From contig RYFE02000021.1 in assembly GCA_004138175.2 (NCBI GenBank), positions 1-64,000 of the forward strand: DNA of 64,000 nt. The letters are read 5' to 3'. The stretch comes from Chloroflexales bacterium ZM16-3 (GTDB lineage Bacteria > Chloroflexota > Chloroflexia > Chloroflexales > Chloroflexaceae). Positions 51,884 through 60,938 of the stretch are shown here, in pieces. A program made the position numbers and the translations under genes. The notes beneath the pieces are model-generated. The model saw only the letters and a list, made by a program, of their open reading frames with translations. It was not told the DNA's origin and searched no databases. Numbering within the stretch: the first letter of the stretch is position 1; every line of letters begins with the position of its first letter.

Positions 51884-54358
51884 ATGGCAGATGTCTCATC
51901 ACGCATTGCGCCGCGCCCGATTGATACGCGCTATGTCACTCGGCTCGCTCGGGTGACAGCTGTTAGCCGAACCGACAGCGGCGTCCTGGCCCAGGTGGAT
52001 CAGGAGCTGCTGCGGGTCGATGTCATCCGCGACGATATCGTGCGGCTGAAGATCAGCCGGGGCGGCAGCTTTGACGAGACGCCCACATTTGCTGTCTGCG
52101 CCGACCTAGCCGGGTGCGCCGCGCCCGCGTTCAGCGTCGAGGAGGATGCCCATGCGGTGCGGGTACGCACCGCGCAGCTTGTTGTCACGATCAGGCGCGA
52201 TCCCTTCTGCCTCGACGCCCACCGCGCCGACGGCAGCGCGATCTTTGAGACCTGGCGGGACGCTGACGGCACCCCCTGGCCCTACGCTACCCTGAATGAC
52301 TCGTTCGTGCTCAAGCGGCGCTGCCTCCGCGAGGACGCCTTCCTGGGCCTTGGCGAGAAGACCGGTCGGCTGAACCGCCGAGGGCGTGACTTCACGCTCT
52401 GGAATAACGATGTGCTCGACCCGAACAGCGAGCGCGAGTTCGCCGCAGGCCGCGCCGATGACGACCCGCGCGCCCACCGCACCAGCGTCGACTACGACCC
52501 CTACTATGTCGCCATCCCCTTTTTCTACCACTTGGCCCACGCCACGAGCATGGCGGCCGGGATCTTCCTCGACAACAGCTACCGCGCCCAGGTGGACTTC
52601 TCGCCCGCGACGGCCTACCACATCCAGTTCCAGGGCGGCCAGTACACCGAGTACCTCTTCGCCGGCCCCAGCATGCGCACCATCCTAGAGGGCTATACCT
52701 GGCTGACTGGGCGCATGCAGCCGCCGCCGCTGTGGGCGCTAGGCTACCACCAGTGTCGCTGGCACATCTACGACCAGGAGATGTTTGAGCAGCTGGCCCG
52801 CCAATATCGCGAGCGCGACCTGCCCTGCGACGCGCTCTGGCTCGACATCGACTACATGCGCGGCTTCCGGGTCTTTACCTGGGACGAGCAGCGCTTCCCT
52901 GATGTGCCCGCCATGCTTGCCCGGTTGACCGAGCAGGGCTACCGCACGATCTCTATCATCGACCCGGGCGTCAAGTATGAGCCCGGCTACCCGGTCTTCG
53001 ACCAGGCCGTGGAGCGCGATGTGCTCTGCAAGACCGAGGGCGGCGATATCTATATCGGCCAGGTCTGGCCGGGCAAGACCGCCTTCCCCGACTTTGTCAC
53101 CCCGGAGGCGCGGGCCTGGTGGGGCGAGCTGAACGCGGCCCACGTCCAGTCTGGCTTGGCCGGGATCTGGAACGATATGAACGAGCCTGCGACCGGCGAT
53201 ATCAAGCCGGACGCGATGCGCTTCGACCGGGGGCGGGCCGCGCACGCGCGCTACCACAACCAGTACGCGCTGCTGATGGCGATGGGCACGACCGACGGGC
53301 TGCTGCGGGCTATGCCCGACCGGCGGACCTTCGTGCTATCGCGGGCCGGGTTCGCTGGCATCCAGCGCTACGCCGCCAACTGGATGGGCGACAACCTCTC
53401 GCGCTGGGATCATCTCTGGCTGAGCATGCCTATGGCGATGGGCATGGGGCTCTCGGGCCAGCCCTTCATCGGCGCGGACATCGGTGGCTTCGACGGCGAC
53501 AGCAATGCCGAGCTGCTCACCCGCTGGGTGCAGTACGGTGCGCTGACGCCCTTCTGCCGCAACCACAGCGCGACGGGGACAACTGACCAGTACCTCTGGT
53601 CCTTCGGCGAGGCCCACGAGGATCTGGCCCGCCGGGCGATCCAGCTGCGCTACCGGCTGATGCCCTACCTCTACGCGGCCTTCATGCGGGCTGCCGAGAG
53701 CGGCGAGCCGGTGCAGCAGCCGCTGATCTTCGCCTTTCAGGACGACCTCACCCTGCGCGATATCGACGACCAGTACCTGCTGGGCAGCCAGCTGCTGGTG
53801 GCGCCGGTCTACAGCCCTGGCACGACAGCCCGCCAGGTCTACCTGCCTGCGGGCACATGGTACGACTGGCATAGCGGGGAGCGCCTGGCCGGCGGGCGCT
53901 TCGTGATCGCGCAGACGCCGATGGAGCACATCCCGCTCTACGCTCGCGGCGGCGCGGTGATCCCGATGTGGCCAGACGCGCCGCCCTCGACGGCGGGCTA
54001 CCACCCGAGCCTGATCGAGCTGCACATCTTCATCCCGACCGAGGACGGCACCACTCACTCGCTGCTGCACGAGGATGACGGGCTCAGCTTCGCGTTCCGC
54101 GATGGTGCCCACTATCGGACGACGCTCAGCCTTGAGCGGGCCGGCGACCGGCTCAGCCTACGGGCGACGGTGGACGGCCATGGCTACCCGGAGTTCGTCC
54201 GCCAGGCATTCGCGCTCGTCTTCCACGGCGGCGCGCCCGCCACGGTGCGCGCGGACGGGCAGACGATCGCGGTGCAGGATGGCCGATACAGGGTGGCCAA
54301 CACCGGGGCCGCTATGCTGGTCGATGTCGAGATCGCGGGCGAGGCAGGCGGGCGGTAG
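51884..54358 (+). CDS. GH31 alpha-glucosidase
   Basis: An 824-residue family 31 glycoside hydrolase with no signal peptide, so probably cytoplasmic. N-terminal beta domain with FLGLGEKTGRLNRRGRDFTLWN and YHIQFQGGQYTEYLFAGPSM, then the barrel: ALGYHQCRWHIYDQE, LDIDYMRGFRVFTWDEQRFP, nucleophile Asp431 in GIWNDMNEPA, acid/base Asp503 in WMGDNLSRWDHL, and the C-terminal VAPVYSPGTTARQVYLPAG. It releases glucose (or xylose) from the non-reducing end of oligosaccharides. The following genes are xylA and xylB, so an alpha-xylosidase role is a reasonable alternative. ATG 51884 starts the conserved region; open frame further upstream is antisense to comB. Confidence 0.92.
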   Translation: MADVSSRIAPRPIDTRYVTRLARVTAVSRTDSGVLAQVDQELLRVDVIRDDIVRLKISRGGSFDETPTFAVCADLAGCAAPAFSVEEDAHAVRVRTAQLVVTIRRDPFCLDAHRADGSAIFETWRDADGTPWPYATLNDSFVLKRRCLREDAFLGLGEKTGRLNRRGRDFTLWNNDVLDPNSEREFAAGRADDDPRAHRTSVDYDPYYVAIPFFYHLAHATSMAAGIFLDNSYRAQVDFSPATAYHIQFQGGQYTEYLFAGPSMRTILEGYTWLTGRMQPPPLWALGYHQCRWHIYDQEMFEQLARQYRERDLPCDALWLDIDYMRGFRVFTWDEQRFPDVPAMLARLTEQGYRTISIIDPGVKYEPGYPVFDQAVERDVLCKTEGGDIYIGQVWPGKTAFPDFVTPEARAWWGELNAAHVQSGLAGIWNDMNEPATGDIKPDAMRFDRGRAAHARYHNQYALLMAMGTTDGLLRAMPDRRTFVLSRAGFAGIQRYAANWMGDNLSRWDHLWLSMPMAMGMGLSGQPFIGADIGGFDGDSNAELLTRWVQYGALTPFCRNHSATGTTDQYLWSFGEAHEDLARRAIQLRYRLMPYLYAAFMRAAESGEPVQQPLIFAFQDDLTLRDIDDQYLLGSQLLVAPVYSPGTTARQVYLPAGTWYDWHSGERLAGGRFVIAQTPMEHIPLYARGGAVIPMWPDAPPSTAGYHPSLIELHIFIPTEDGTTHSLLHEDDGLSFAFRDGAHYRTTLSLERAGDRLSLRATVDGHGYPEFVRQAFALVFHGGAPATVRADGQTIAVQDGRYRVANTGAAMLVDVEIAGEAGGR

Positions 54359-54363
54359 CGTTT

Positions 54364-54398
54364 GATTGCAGATTGCAGATTGCAGATTGCAGATTGAG
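54364..54398. repeat. GATTGCA heptamer repeat, five units
   Basis: Four perfect GATTGCA units and one GATTGAG immediately after the GH31 stop codon and 26 bp before the xylA start. Only direct units are present, so no hairpin forms here. Confidence 0.92.
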
Positions 54399-54424
54399 CG
54401 CAGCGCTCATAAGGAGATACGCAT

Positions 54425-56056
54425 ATGTCCACTTACACACCTAAGCCGTCCGACAAGTTCACCTTTGGCCTATGGACGGTCGGCAACATCGGGCGCGACC
54501 CCTTCGGCGAGCCGGTGCGCAAGCCGATCTCGCCGGTCGAGATCGTCCACCTGCTGGCCGATGTCGGCGCATGGGGCGTCAACTTCCACGACAACGACCT
54601 GGTGCCGATCGACGCCACCCCGGACGAGCGCAACCAGATCGTCAAGGAGTTCAAGGCCGCCCTCGCGCAGACCGGCATGGTCGTGCCGATGGCGACGACC
54701 AACCTGTTCACCGACCCGGCCTTTAAGGACGGCGCATTTACCAGCAACGACCCACAGGTGCGGGCCTACGCCCTACACAAAACAATGCACGCGATCGACC
54801 TGGGTGTGGAGTGCGGGGCGAGCACCTATGTCTTCTGGGGCGGGCGCGAGGGTGTGGAGACCGACGCGGCGAAGAACCCCGCCGAGGCGCTCAAGCGCTT
54901 CCGCGAGGCGATCAACTTCCTCTGCGAGTATGTGCGCGCCCAGGGCTACAACCTGAAGTTCGCCCTGGAGCCAAAGCCCAACGAGCCGCGCGGCGACATC
55001 TACCTGGCCACCGTCGGCCACGCCCTGGCCTTCATCGCCACCCTTGACACCCCCGGGATGGTGGGCGTGAACCCCGAGGTGGCCCACGAGACGATGGCCG
55101 GGCTGAACTTCCTGCACGGCGTGGCTCAGGCATGGGATGCGGGCAAGCTCTTTCACATCGACCTGAACGACCAGGTGATCGGTCGCTACGACCAGGACTT
55201 CCGCTTCGCCGCCGTCAACCTGAAGTCGGCCTTCTTCCTGGTGAAGTTCCTGGAGGACGTGGGCTACGACGGGTCGCGCCACTTCGACGCCCACGCCTAC
55301 CGCACCGAGAGCTACGACGGGGTGCGGGCCTTCGCCCGCGGCTGCATGCGCAACTACCTAATCCTCAGGGAGAAGGCCCGCCAGTGGAACGCTGACGCCA
55401 AGATCCAGGCTCTGCTAGCCGAGATCAATGTCGGCGACCAGTCGCCGATCACCTACAGCAAGGAGGCCGCCGAGGCCCTGAAGGAGCGCGAGTTCGACCG
55501 CCAGACCCACGATAAAATATATGCGGGGGCGGCGCAGCCGCCCCCGCACCCCCACCGGGGAGGGAAGGAGCGAAGCAATCATGAGCTACCTGCTAGGGTT
55601 AGACATCGGCACCTCGGGTGCCAAGGCCATCCTCTGCGACGGGGAGGGCCGGGTGGTGACGAGCGCCACCGCCGGGTACCCCCTCAGCCAGCCGCAGCCC
55701 CTCTGGAGCGAGCAGGACCCGTCCGACTGGTGGGCAGGGGCGAAGCAGGCCCTGCGCGCCGTGGTGACAATGGCCGGAGTCCCCGCAGGCCAGATCGCCG
55801 GGCTCGGGCTGACCGGCCAGATGCACGGCGCGGTCTTCCTCGACGCGCAGGATCAGATCGTCCGCCCAGCCATGCTCTGGAACGACCAGCGCACCGCCGA
55901 GGAGTGTGCCCAGATCACCGAGTTGGTGGGCGCGGAGCGACTGGTGGCGATCACCGGCAACCCGGCCCTCACCGGCTTCCAGGCTCCCAAGATCCTCTGG
56001 CTGCGCCGCAACGAGCCAGATGCCTACGCGCGCGTGGCCCGTGTCCTGCTGCCTAA
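54425..56056 (+). CDS. xylA: xylose isomerase with replaced C-terminus
   Basis: Xylose isomerase of the short (actinobacterial-type, about 390 residues) group. Active-site regions are intact: [15 protein letters not shown] (catalytic His), [24 protein letters not shown] (metal Glu and catalytic Lys), HIDLNDQ and [11 protein letters not shown]. Similarity stops at about residue 362 ([10 protein letters not shown]), where the final 25-30 residues should follow. Instead the frame enters a dispersed hairpin element at 55510 and continues, without a stop, out of frame through the first 476 bases of xylB to 56056. The conceptual product has 543 residues, the last 180 or so being unrelated. AAGGAG precedes the ATG. 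Either the C-terminus was overwritten by the repeat or a single-base error hides a TAA (at 55512 in another frame). Confidence 0.85.
   Translation: MSTYTPKPSDKFTFGLWTVGNIGRDPFGEPVRKPISPVEIVHLLADVGAWGVNFHDNDLVPIDATPDERNQIVKEFKAALAQTGMVVPMATTNLFTDPAFKDGAFTSNDPQVRAYALHKTMHAIDLGVECGASTYVFWGGREGVETDAAKNPAEALKRFREAINFLCEYVRAQGYNLKFALEPKPNEPRGDIYLATVGHALAFIATLDTPGMVGVNPEVAHETMAGLNFLHGVAQAWDAGKLFHIDLNDQVIGRYDQDFRFAAVNLKSAFFLVKFLEDVGYDGSRHFDAHAYRTESYDGVRAFARGCMRNYLILREKARQWNADAKIQALLAEINVGDQSPITYSKEAAEALKEREFDRQTHDKIYAGAAQPPPHPHRGGKERSNHELPARVRHRHLGCQGHPLRRGGPGGDERHRRVPPQPAAAPLERAGPVRLVGRGEAGPARRGDNGRSPRRPDRRARADRPDARRGLPRRAGSDRPPSHALERPAHRRGVCPDHRVGGRGATGGDHRQPGPHRLPGSQDPLAAPQRARCLRARGPCPAA
55510..55562. 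repeat. composite hairpin element joining xylA and xylB
   Basis: GATAAAATATAT, then a perfect 11-bp stem (GCGGGGGCGGC 55523-55533 with its mirror 55537-55547, loop GCA), then ACCCCCACCGGGGAGG. The same order occurs at 30783-30822 and, inverted, at 60836-60870; the AGATAAAATATT-like start matches the arm end of the 37365 element. Confidence 0.85.
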
Positions 56057-57062
56057 AGACTACATCCGGCTCCTGCTCACTGGCGACTACGCCACCGACG
56101 CATCGGACGCCGCAGGCACGCTGCTGCTCGACCTACGGGCGCGCGACTATAGCGATGAGCTGCTGTCTGCCCTGGAGATCCCAAGAGCATGGCTGCCCCA
56201 GGTCTACGAGGGGCCGCAGATCACTGGGGGGCTGCTTCCCGCCGTGGCCCAGGGGCTTGGCCTGACCGCCGGGCTGCCGGTGGTGGCGGGCGGCGGCGAC
56301 AACGCGGCGGCGGCCGTGGGCACCGGCGTGGTGCGGGCCGGCCTGGTCAGCAGCAGCATCGGCACCTCGGGGGTGCTCTTCGCCCACAGCGACAGACCCG
56401 CCCTCGACCCGCAGGGCCGCCTGCACGGGTTCTGCCACAGCGTGCCCGGCCAGTACCACCTGATGGCCGTGACCCTGAGCGCAGGCGGGGCCTTCCAGTG
56501 GCTGCGCAACACCCTGCGCGCCATCGCCCCCAGCCTCAGCTACGACGAGCTGACCGCCCTGGCCGAGGCCACGCCGCCCGGCGCCGGGGGGCTGCTCTTC
56601 ACGCCCTACCTCACCGGCGAGCGCACCCCGCACCTCGACCCGCTGGCCCGCGCGGCGTTTGTGGGGCTGACGGCCCGCCACGGGCTCGGCCACATGGCGC
56701 GCGCCGTGATGGAGGGCGTGGTCTTCTCGCTGCGCGACGGGCTGGAGATCATGAAGGGGCTAGGGGTGCCGGTGGACGAGATCCGGGCGACCGGCGGCGG
56801 GGCGAAGAGCCAGCTATGGCTGCAGCTCCAGGCCGACATCTACGGCGCGGAGGTGGCCACCATGGCCGCCGAGGAGGGGCCGGCCTACGGGGCGGCGCTG
56901 CTGGCCGGCGTGGGCACCGGGGTCTTCGCCAATGTGGCCGAGGCCGTGGCCCGCTGCGTGCGGGTGTCCAGCGTCACCGCGCCAAACTCGGCCAACGCCG
57001 AGACATACGCCGAGGCATACGCGGCGCACCGCAAGGTGTACCCGGCGCTGCGGGGGATATAA
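55581..57062 (+). CDS. xylB: xylulokinase
   Basis: A 493-residue FGGY kinase. Seen: [20 protein letters not shown] (phosphate loop), [31 protein letters not shown] (the QMHG motif of xylulokinases), [58 protein letters not shown] and [19 protein letters not shown]. It phosphorylates D-xylulose to xylulose 5-phosphate after XylA. GGAAGGAG lies about ten bases before the ATG, inside the tail of the hairpin element, so the element contributes the ribosome binding site. Confidence 0.95.
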   Translation: MSYLLGLDIGTSGAKAILCDGEGRVVTSATAGYPLSQPQPLWSEQDPSDWWAGAKQALRAVVTMAGVPAGQIAGLGLTGQMHGAVFLDAQDQIVRPAMLWNDQRTAEECAQITELVGAERLVAITGNPALTGFQAPKILWLRRNEPDAYARVARVLLPKDYIRLLLTGDYATDASDAAGTLLLDLRARDYSDELLSALEIPRAWLPQVYEGPQITGGLLPAVAQGLGLTAGLPVVAGGGDNAAAAVGTGVVRAGLVSSSIGTSGVLFAHSDRPALDPQGRLHGFCHSVPGQYHLMAVTLSAGGAFQWLRNTLRAIAPSLSYDELTALAEATPPGAGGLLFTPYLTGERTPHLDPLARAAFVGLTARHGLGHMARAVMEGVVFSLRDGLEIMKGLGVPVDEIRATGGGAKSQLWLQLQADIYGAEVATMAAEEGPAYGAALLAGVGTGVFANVAEAVARCVRVSSVTAPNSANAETYAEAYAAHRKVYPALRGI

Positions 57063-57065
57063 ACG

Positions 57066-57091
57066 GAGGGGCGGCTCGTGAGCCGCCCCTC
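57066..57091. repeat. GAGGGGCGGCTC palindrome between xylB and a convergent gene
   Basis: A 26-bp palindrome with the same core as the GTAGGG family but with GGAGGGG at its end, so it carries no TAG. It lies three bases after the xylB TAA and could terminate both convergent genes. Confidence 0.85.
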
Positions 57092-57101
57092 CATCACACA
57101 A

Positions 57102-58316
57102 TCACCGCCGCCGGAGCATGCGCTTGAGCCTGCCGAGCCGCAGGCGCGGGCGGCGGCGCAGCGCCTGCGCCGGGCTGCCGTCGCGCAGCAGGCTCATCTG
57201 CCCGATCACCAGGCGCGCAATCTCAGCCGACCCATCGCGCGGCACCGAGTGAGTCAGCCGCTCCACCGTCGCCGCGTAGCGCTGCGGGTTCTCCAGGTCG
57301 CTCACCGCGCCGACGATCCGCTCGGCGGTGGGGCAGAACATCCCCAGATCATAGTTCAGCACAAAGTCGATGTTGCCCTGCTCCTGCATGCCCACCGCCT
57401 CGGTGACGATCACCGGCTTGCGCATCACCAGAGCCTCCATCAGCGTGCCGGGGCCGGCCTTCGTCACCACAATGTCGCTGGCCGCCATCAGTGCCTCCAT
57501 GTTCTGCACGAAGCCGTAGATGTGCGAGGTGGCCGGGCGCCCGGCAGAGATCAGATCGTCGCGCAGCGCGCGGTTCTTCCCCGTCACCACCAGCAACTGG
57601 TGGCCGGGGTAGGCCTGCTCCGTGGCCCGCACCAGGTCGCCCAGGCGGCCCGAGCCGACCCCGCCGGCGGTGAGCAGGATGGTGAAGCGGCCCGCGTCCA
57701 GGCCAAGCTCGGCCCGCGCCGATGCCCGGTCGCCCACGTAGTCGGCGAACTTCGGGTGGACGGGGAAGCCGGTGCGCTCAAGCTTGCTCGGGCGCATGCC
57801 GCGCTTCTGCATCAGCCGGTACGCCTCGTCGGTCGGCACCATGGCCAGATCGACGCCAGGGTAGGTCCACGATGCGTGCAGGCTCACCAGGTCGGTCACC
57901 ACCGTCACCACCCTACAGGGCAGCTGGTGGATGCGCCGCGCCGCGCAGACAAAGCGGTGGACGAGCGGGTGAGTCACCACCACCACCTTCGGGCGTGTCT
58001 CTAGCAGCAGGCGGGTGATGTTGCGCCGCGCCGTGACGAACACCAGCCGCGAGAGCAGATCCACCCGGCGCATGCCATTGGTGAGCTGGAAGGTCATATC
58101 GTACATGCGCAGCCAGCGCGTGGAGAGCTGGTCGTACAGGTTGGGCGCGTTGCGCACGCCGGGGAAGTCGGTGAGCTGTAGGATATCCTCGATCCGCCAG
58201 CTGAGGCTCTGGTCGCTGGCCAAGTCAAGGGCGGCGGCGATCGCTACGGCGGCGCTGCGGTGGCCGCCGCCCGTGTCGGATATAGCGAAGAGCACATCGA
58301 CAGAAGAGAGGGACAT
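57102..58316 (-). CDS. MGDG-synthase-like glycosyltransferase (GT28)
   Basis: A 404-residue glycosyltransferase of the MurG/MGDG-synthase/UgtP group. The N-terminus has VLFAISDTGGGHRSAAVAIAAAL, the lipid-acceptor GGGH motif; then RPKVVVVTHPLVHRF, VVTDLVSLHASW, TGFPVHPKF, and the C-terminal nucleotide-sugar site LLTAGGVGSGRLGDLV, VVTGKNRALRDDL and DIVVTKAGPGTLMEALVMRKPVIV. It would transfer galactose or glucose to diacylglycerol, giving membrane glycolipids; MGDG is a known lipid of phototrophic Chloroflexales. The tail is Arg-rich (RRRPRLRLGRLKRMLRRR), which suits a membrane-associated enzyme. GGAG precedes ATG 58316. Confidence 0.85.
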   Translation of the reverse strand: MSLSSVDVLFAISDTGGGHRSAAVAIAAALDLASDQSLSWRIEDILQLTDFPGVRNAPNLYDQLSTRWLRMYDMTFQLTNGMRRVDLLSRLVFVTARRNITRLLLETRPKVVVVTHPLVHRFVCAARRIHQLPCRVVTVVTDLVSLHASWTYPGVDLAMVPTDEAYRLMQKRGMRPSKLERTGFPVHPKFADYVGDRASARAELGLDAGRFTILLTAGGVGSGRLGDLVRATEQAYPGHQLLVVTGKNRALRDDLISAGRPATSHIYGFVQNMEALMAASDIVVTKAGPGTLMEALVMRKPVIVTEAVGMQEQGNIDFVLNYDLGMFCPTAERIVGAVSDLENPQRYAATVERLTHSVPRDGSAEIARLVIGQMSLLRDGSPAQALRRRPRLRLGRLKRMLRRR

Positions 58317-58403
58317 GAGGTCTCCATGTAGCAGGGCGACGCGCATCGCCACGCTCATCCTACCATAATTTAGTGCGCTCTCATCTCAGCCCCCATGGCC
58401 GGG

Positions 58404-58412
58404 TGTTATACT
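58404..58412 (+). promoter_or_regulatory. extended -10 upstream of the S41 protease gene
   Basis: TGTTATACT: a TATACT hexamer at 58407-58412 with TG at the extended position, 55 bp before the ATG. A GCGGCGC...GCGCCGC stem follows at about 58421-58440, and GAGG lies just before the ATG. Confidence 0.5.
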
Positions 58413-58466
58413 GCATAGCAGCGGCGCATTGTGGCGCCGCGCCGTTTTTAGTACCGAGGCCACCGC

Positions 58467-59750
58467 ATGTCATACCCGCCTGACGAATCCCCCTTCGCGA
58501 TCGTGCGGGTGCGCCTGCCGCTCTGGCTGGTCGCGCCGCTTCTGGGGATCACCCTCTTTATCGGAATCGTCGGCGGCCTCGCCACCGGCTATGTCTTTCT
58601 CCGCCCCGCCAGCTGCCCCGACTCGCCGGAGGTCTGCCAGGAGTTCGCGGCCTTCTGGGACACCTGGAAGATCGCCCGCAATAACTTCGTCGACCCGCAG
58701 GCCATCGACTCCCAGAAGATGATCGACGGCGCGATCAATGGCATGCTCGACACGCTGGGCGACCAGGGCCACACCCGCTACCTCAGCGCCGAGGAGGCGA
58801 CGAGCTGGGACGAGTCGCTGCGCGGGTCGTTTGAGGGCATCGGTGCCTACATTGATGTCCGCGACGGCCAGACGATCATCGTCAGCCCGATCGAGGGCTC
58901 GCCCGCCGAGCAGGCTGGGCTCAAGCCTGGCGACGCCATCCTCGCCGTAGATGACAAGTCTACTGAGGGCTGGAGCGTTCAGGAACTTGCGACGAATGTG
59001 CGCGGGCCGGCCGGGACAGAGGTGATCCTGCGCATCCGCCATGCGGGCGAGGAGACACCGCTCGATGTGCCGATCACCAGGGCCAGGGTGGTGGTGCCCA
59101 GCGTGAGCTGGCGCATGCTGCCCGACCAGGTCGCCCTGGTGCGGCTCAGCTCCTTCGACCAGAACGCTGGCGACCAGATGAAGCAGGCGCTCGAAGATGC
59201 GCAGGGCCAGGGCGCGCAGGCCGTCATCCTCGACCTGCGCAATAACCCCGGCGGCCTGCTCGACGAGGCGGTCAGCGTCGCCAGCCAGTTCCTGCCCGAG
59301 GGCAGCACGGTGCTCCTGGAGGCCAACCGCTCCGGCGACCGCAACCCGACGAAGACCAAGGGCGGCGGAGTGGCCCTCGATATCCCCCTGATCGTGCTGA
59401 TCAACAAGAACTCGGCCAGCTCCTCCGAGATCCTCTCCGGGGCGCTCCAGGACGCCAAGCGGGCCACGCTGGTCGGCGAGCCGACCTACGGCACCGGCAC
59501 GGTGCTGACGCCCTACCGCATCGACGGCGGCGGCCGGCTGCTCCTCGGCACCCAGCAGTGGCTCACCCCCGACGGTCGGCTCATCCGTGGCCAGGGGATC
59601 ACCCCCGACGAGGCGGTTGACCTGCCGCCCGATGTTGCGCCGCTCTCGCCCGCCGAGGCCGGCACGCTCAGCCTCGCGCAGCTCAGCAGCGGCGCAGATG
59701 TCCAGCTCGCCCGCGCGATCGAGCTGGCCGCTCAGGCCGCCAGCCGGTAG
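58467..59750 (+). CDS. S41 C-terminal processing protease (CtpA-like)
   Basis: A 427-residue protease. A membrane anchor lies near the N-terminus (LWLVAPLLGITLFIGIVGGL, about 12-31); then the N-terminal cap (IDGAINGMLDTLGDQGHTRYLSAEEA), a PDZ domain (about 105-190; GSPAEQAGLKPGDAILAVDD), and the catalytic core with VRLSSFDQNAGDQMKQAL, AVILDLRNNPGGLLDEAVSV, the nucleophile in NKNSASSSEILSGALQ and the base Lys in DAKRATLVGEPTYGTG. It trims or degrades extracytoplasmic proteins at their C-termini; in phototrophs relatives mature photosynthetic proteins. Its TAG stop abuts a heptamer repeat. Confidence 0.94.
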   Translation: MSYPPDESPFAIVRVRLPLWLVAPLLGITLFIGIVGGLATGYVFLRPASCPDSPEVCQEFAAFWDTWKIARNNFVDPQAIDSQKMIDGAINGMLDTLGDQGHTRYLSAEEATSWDESLRGSFEGIGAYIDVRDGQTIIVSPIEGSPAEQAGLKPGDAILAVDDKSTEGWSVQELATNVRGPAGTEVILRIRHAGEETPLDVPITRARVVVPSVSWRMLPDQVALVRLSSFDQNAGDQMKQALEDAQGQGAQAVILDLRNNPGGLLDEAVSVASQFLPEGSTVLLEANRSGDRNPTKTKGGGVALDIPLIVLINKNSASSSEILSGALQDAKRATLVGEPTYGTGTVLTPYRIDGGGRLLLGTQQWLTPDGRLIRGQGITPDEAVDLPPDVAPLSPAEAGTLSLAQLSSGADVQLARAIELAAQAASR

Positions 59751-59751
59751 G

Positions 59752-59803
59752 GATTGCAGATTGCAGATTGCAGATTGAAAGGCGCAATCTGCAATCTGCA
59801 ATT
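59752..59803. repeat. inverted GATTGCA heptamer blocks
   Basis: Four direct units (59752-59779) and three inverted ones (59785-59803) with a 5-nt loop form a near-perfect hairpin between the convergent S41 protease and GGDEF genes. Confidence 0.92.
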
Positions 59804-59804
59804 T

Positions 59805-60680
59805 TCACCCCTGCGCCCTAGCCTTCTCCTGCCCCCAGACGATCACCTGCACATCATCCTTGCCGCGCTGCTTAACCGCATACATCGTGTGGTCTGCCAG
59901 GCTGATCGCCTGATCAAGGCTCGTCGGCACCTCATAGAATGACACCGCCCCGACGCTGAGCGTGACCGGCCAATGGTTCGCCTGCATCGCTCCCTGGAGC
60001 AAGTCCTTGAGGCGGCTGAGCGCGATCTCGGCCGCGTGGGAGTCGGTGCCTGGCATGAGGATGACAAACTCATCACCGCCCAGGCGGGCAACCTGGTCGA
60101 TCGTGCGCAGGTTCTCACACATCAGCTCGGTGATCCGGATCAGCAGCTCGTCGCCGACGCTGTGGCCCAGCAGGTCGTTGATCGCCTTAAAGTTATCCAG
60201 ATCAATGTAGGCCAGGGTCAGCGGCAGAGCGATCCGACGCACGCGGGCCAGCTCATACTCAAGCTGGTCGTGGAACGCCCGCCGGTTAAACGCGCCGGTG
60301 AGCGGGTCACGCCGCGCCAGGGCGTGCTCGCGATGATAGGAGTCGCGCAGGTTGGTGAGCAGAGCGATGAAGATCAGGAAGAAGATCAGCCTGATCCCCG
60401 CATTCCAGAAGGCGATTGGGACGGAGACCTGGAAGAGCAGCCCGTCGGCCAGCCATACGATGGAGCTAAACGCTACCAGTATCTGGCCGGAGCGGGCCGA
60501 GACATACCAACTGCTGAGGGTGACTGGGACAAGGTAGAGCATTGTCAGGGCGAGGGAGGCATCGGTAGCGAGGTCAAAGATCATGAGGGCGGCCAGGCCC
60601 ACCGCACTAATGATCATATGGGCAGGCAGGGGCAGCCGCTCAAGTGCGCGCAGAGCCGTGCTGATCAACCTGTTGATCAC
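59805..60680 (-). CDS. membrane GGDEF diguanylate cyclase
   Basis: A 291-residue protein with about four to five membrane segments (residues 20-110, for example MIISAVGLAALMIFDL and LIFFLIFIALLTNL) and a C-terminal GGDEF domain starting at RDPLTGAFNRRAF. The active site is RLGGDEFVIL, and an inhibitory RxxD site (RTID) lies five residues before it, so product inhibition is expected. It makes cyclic di-GMP. The N-terminus resembles the short MASE-type sensory anchors, but I cannot name the type. It is one side of c-di-GMP turnover in the window; the HD-GYP protein at 11002 is the other. Confidence 0.92.
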   Translation of the reverse strand: MINRLISTALRALERLPLPAHMIISAVGLAALMIFDLATDASLALTMLYLVPVTLSSWYVSARSGQILVAFSSIVWLADGLLFQVSVPIAFWNAGIRLIFFLIFIALLTNLRDSYHREHALARRDPLTGAFNRRAFHDQLEYELARVRRIALPLTLAYIDLDNFKAINDLLGHSVGDELLIRITELMCENLRTIDQVARLGGDEFVILMPGTDSHAAEIALSRLKDLLQGAMQANHWPVTLSVGAVSFYEVPTSLDQAISLADHTMYAVKQRGKDDVQVIVWGQEKARAQG

Positions 60681-60835
60681 CGCGTGATCCTATGCCTTTG
60701 CACCCTGCTGATCAGCGCCGGAGGCAAAAATCTACAGGGAGCCTAAGCGGCCAGTTCACAAGTGTGGAGTGAGTTGTTGGTGATCATAGCACAGATTGGG
60801 CGAGGTGCTGCCAGAGCTGATGCAACGTCACCTCC

Positions 60836-60915
60836 CGGTGGGGGTGTGGGGGCGGCGAAGCCGCCCCCACAGTATTTTTTGTTGGGGTTGGGCGGCGAAG
60901 CCGCCCAACCCCAAC
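60836..60915. repeat. composite GGCGGC hairpin element (inverted copy)
   Basis: CCCGGTGGGGGT leads into hairpin 2 (GTGGGGGCGGC 60846-60856 with its mirror 60860-60870), then a T6 run and hairpin 1 (GTTGGGGTTGGGCGGC from 60881, mirror ending 60915). This is the 30732-30822 element in the opposite orientation, located after the CrtI gene. Confidence 0.88.
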
Positions 60916-60938
60916 AAGAAAACCGGGTCTGGATCGCT

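Noticed and set aside
54425-57062. Functional XylA-XylB fusion protein
   Set aside because: The xylA frame crosses xylB in a different phase, and xylB has its own start with a strong ribosome binding site.
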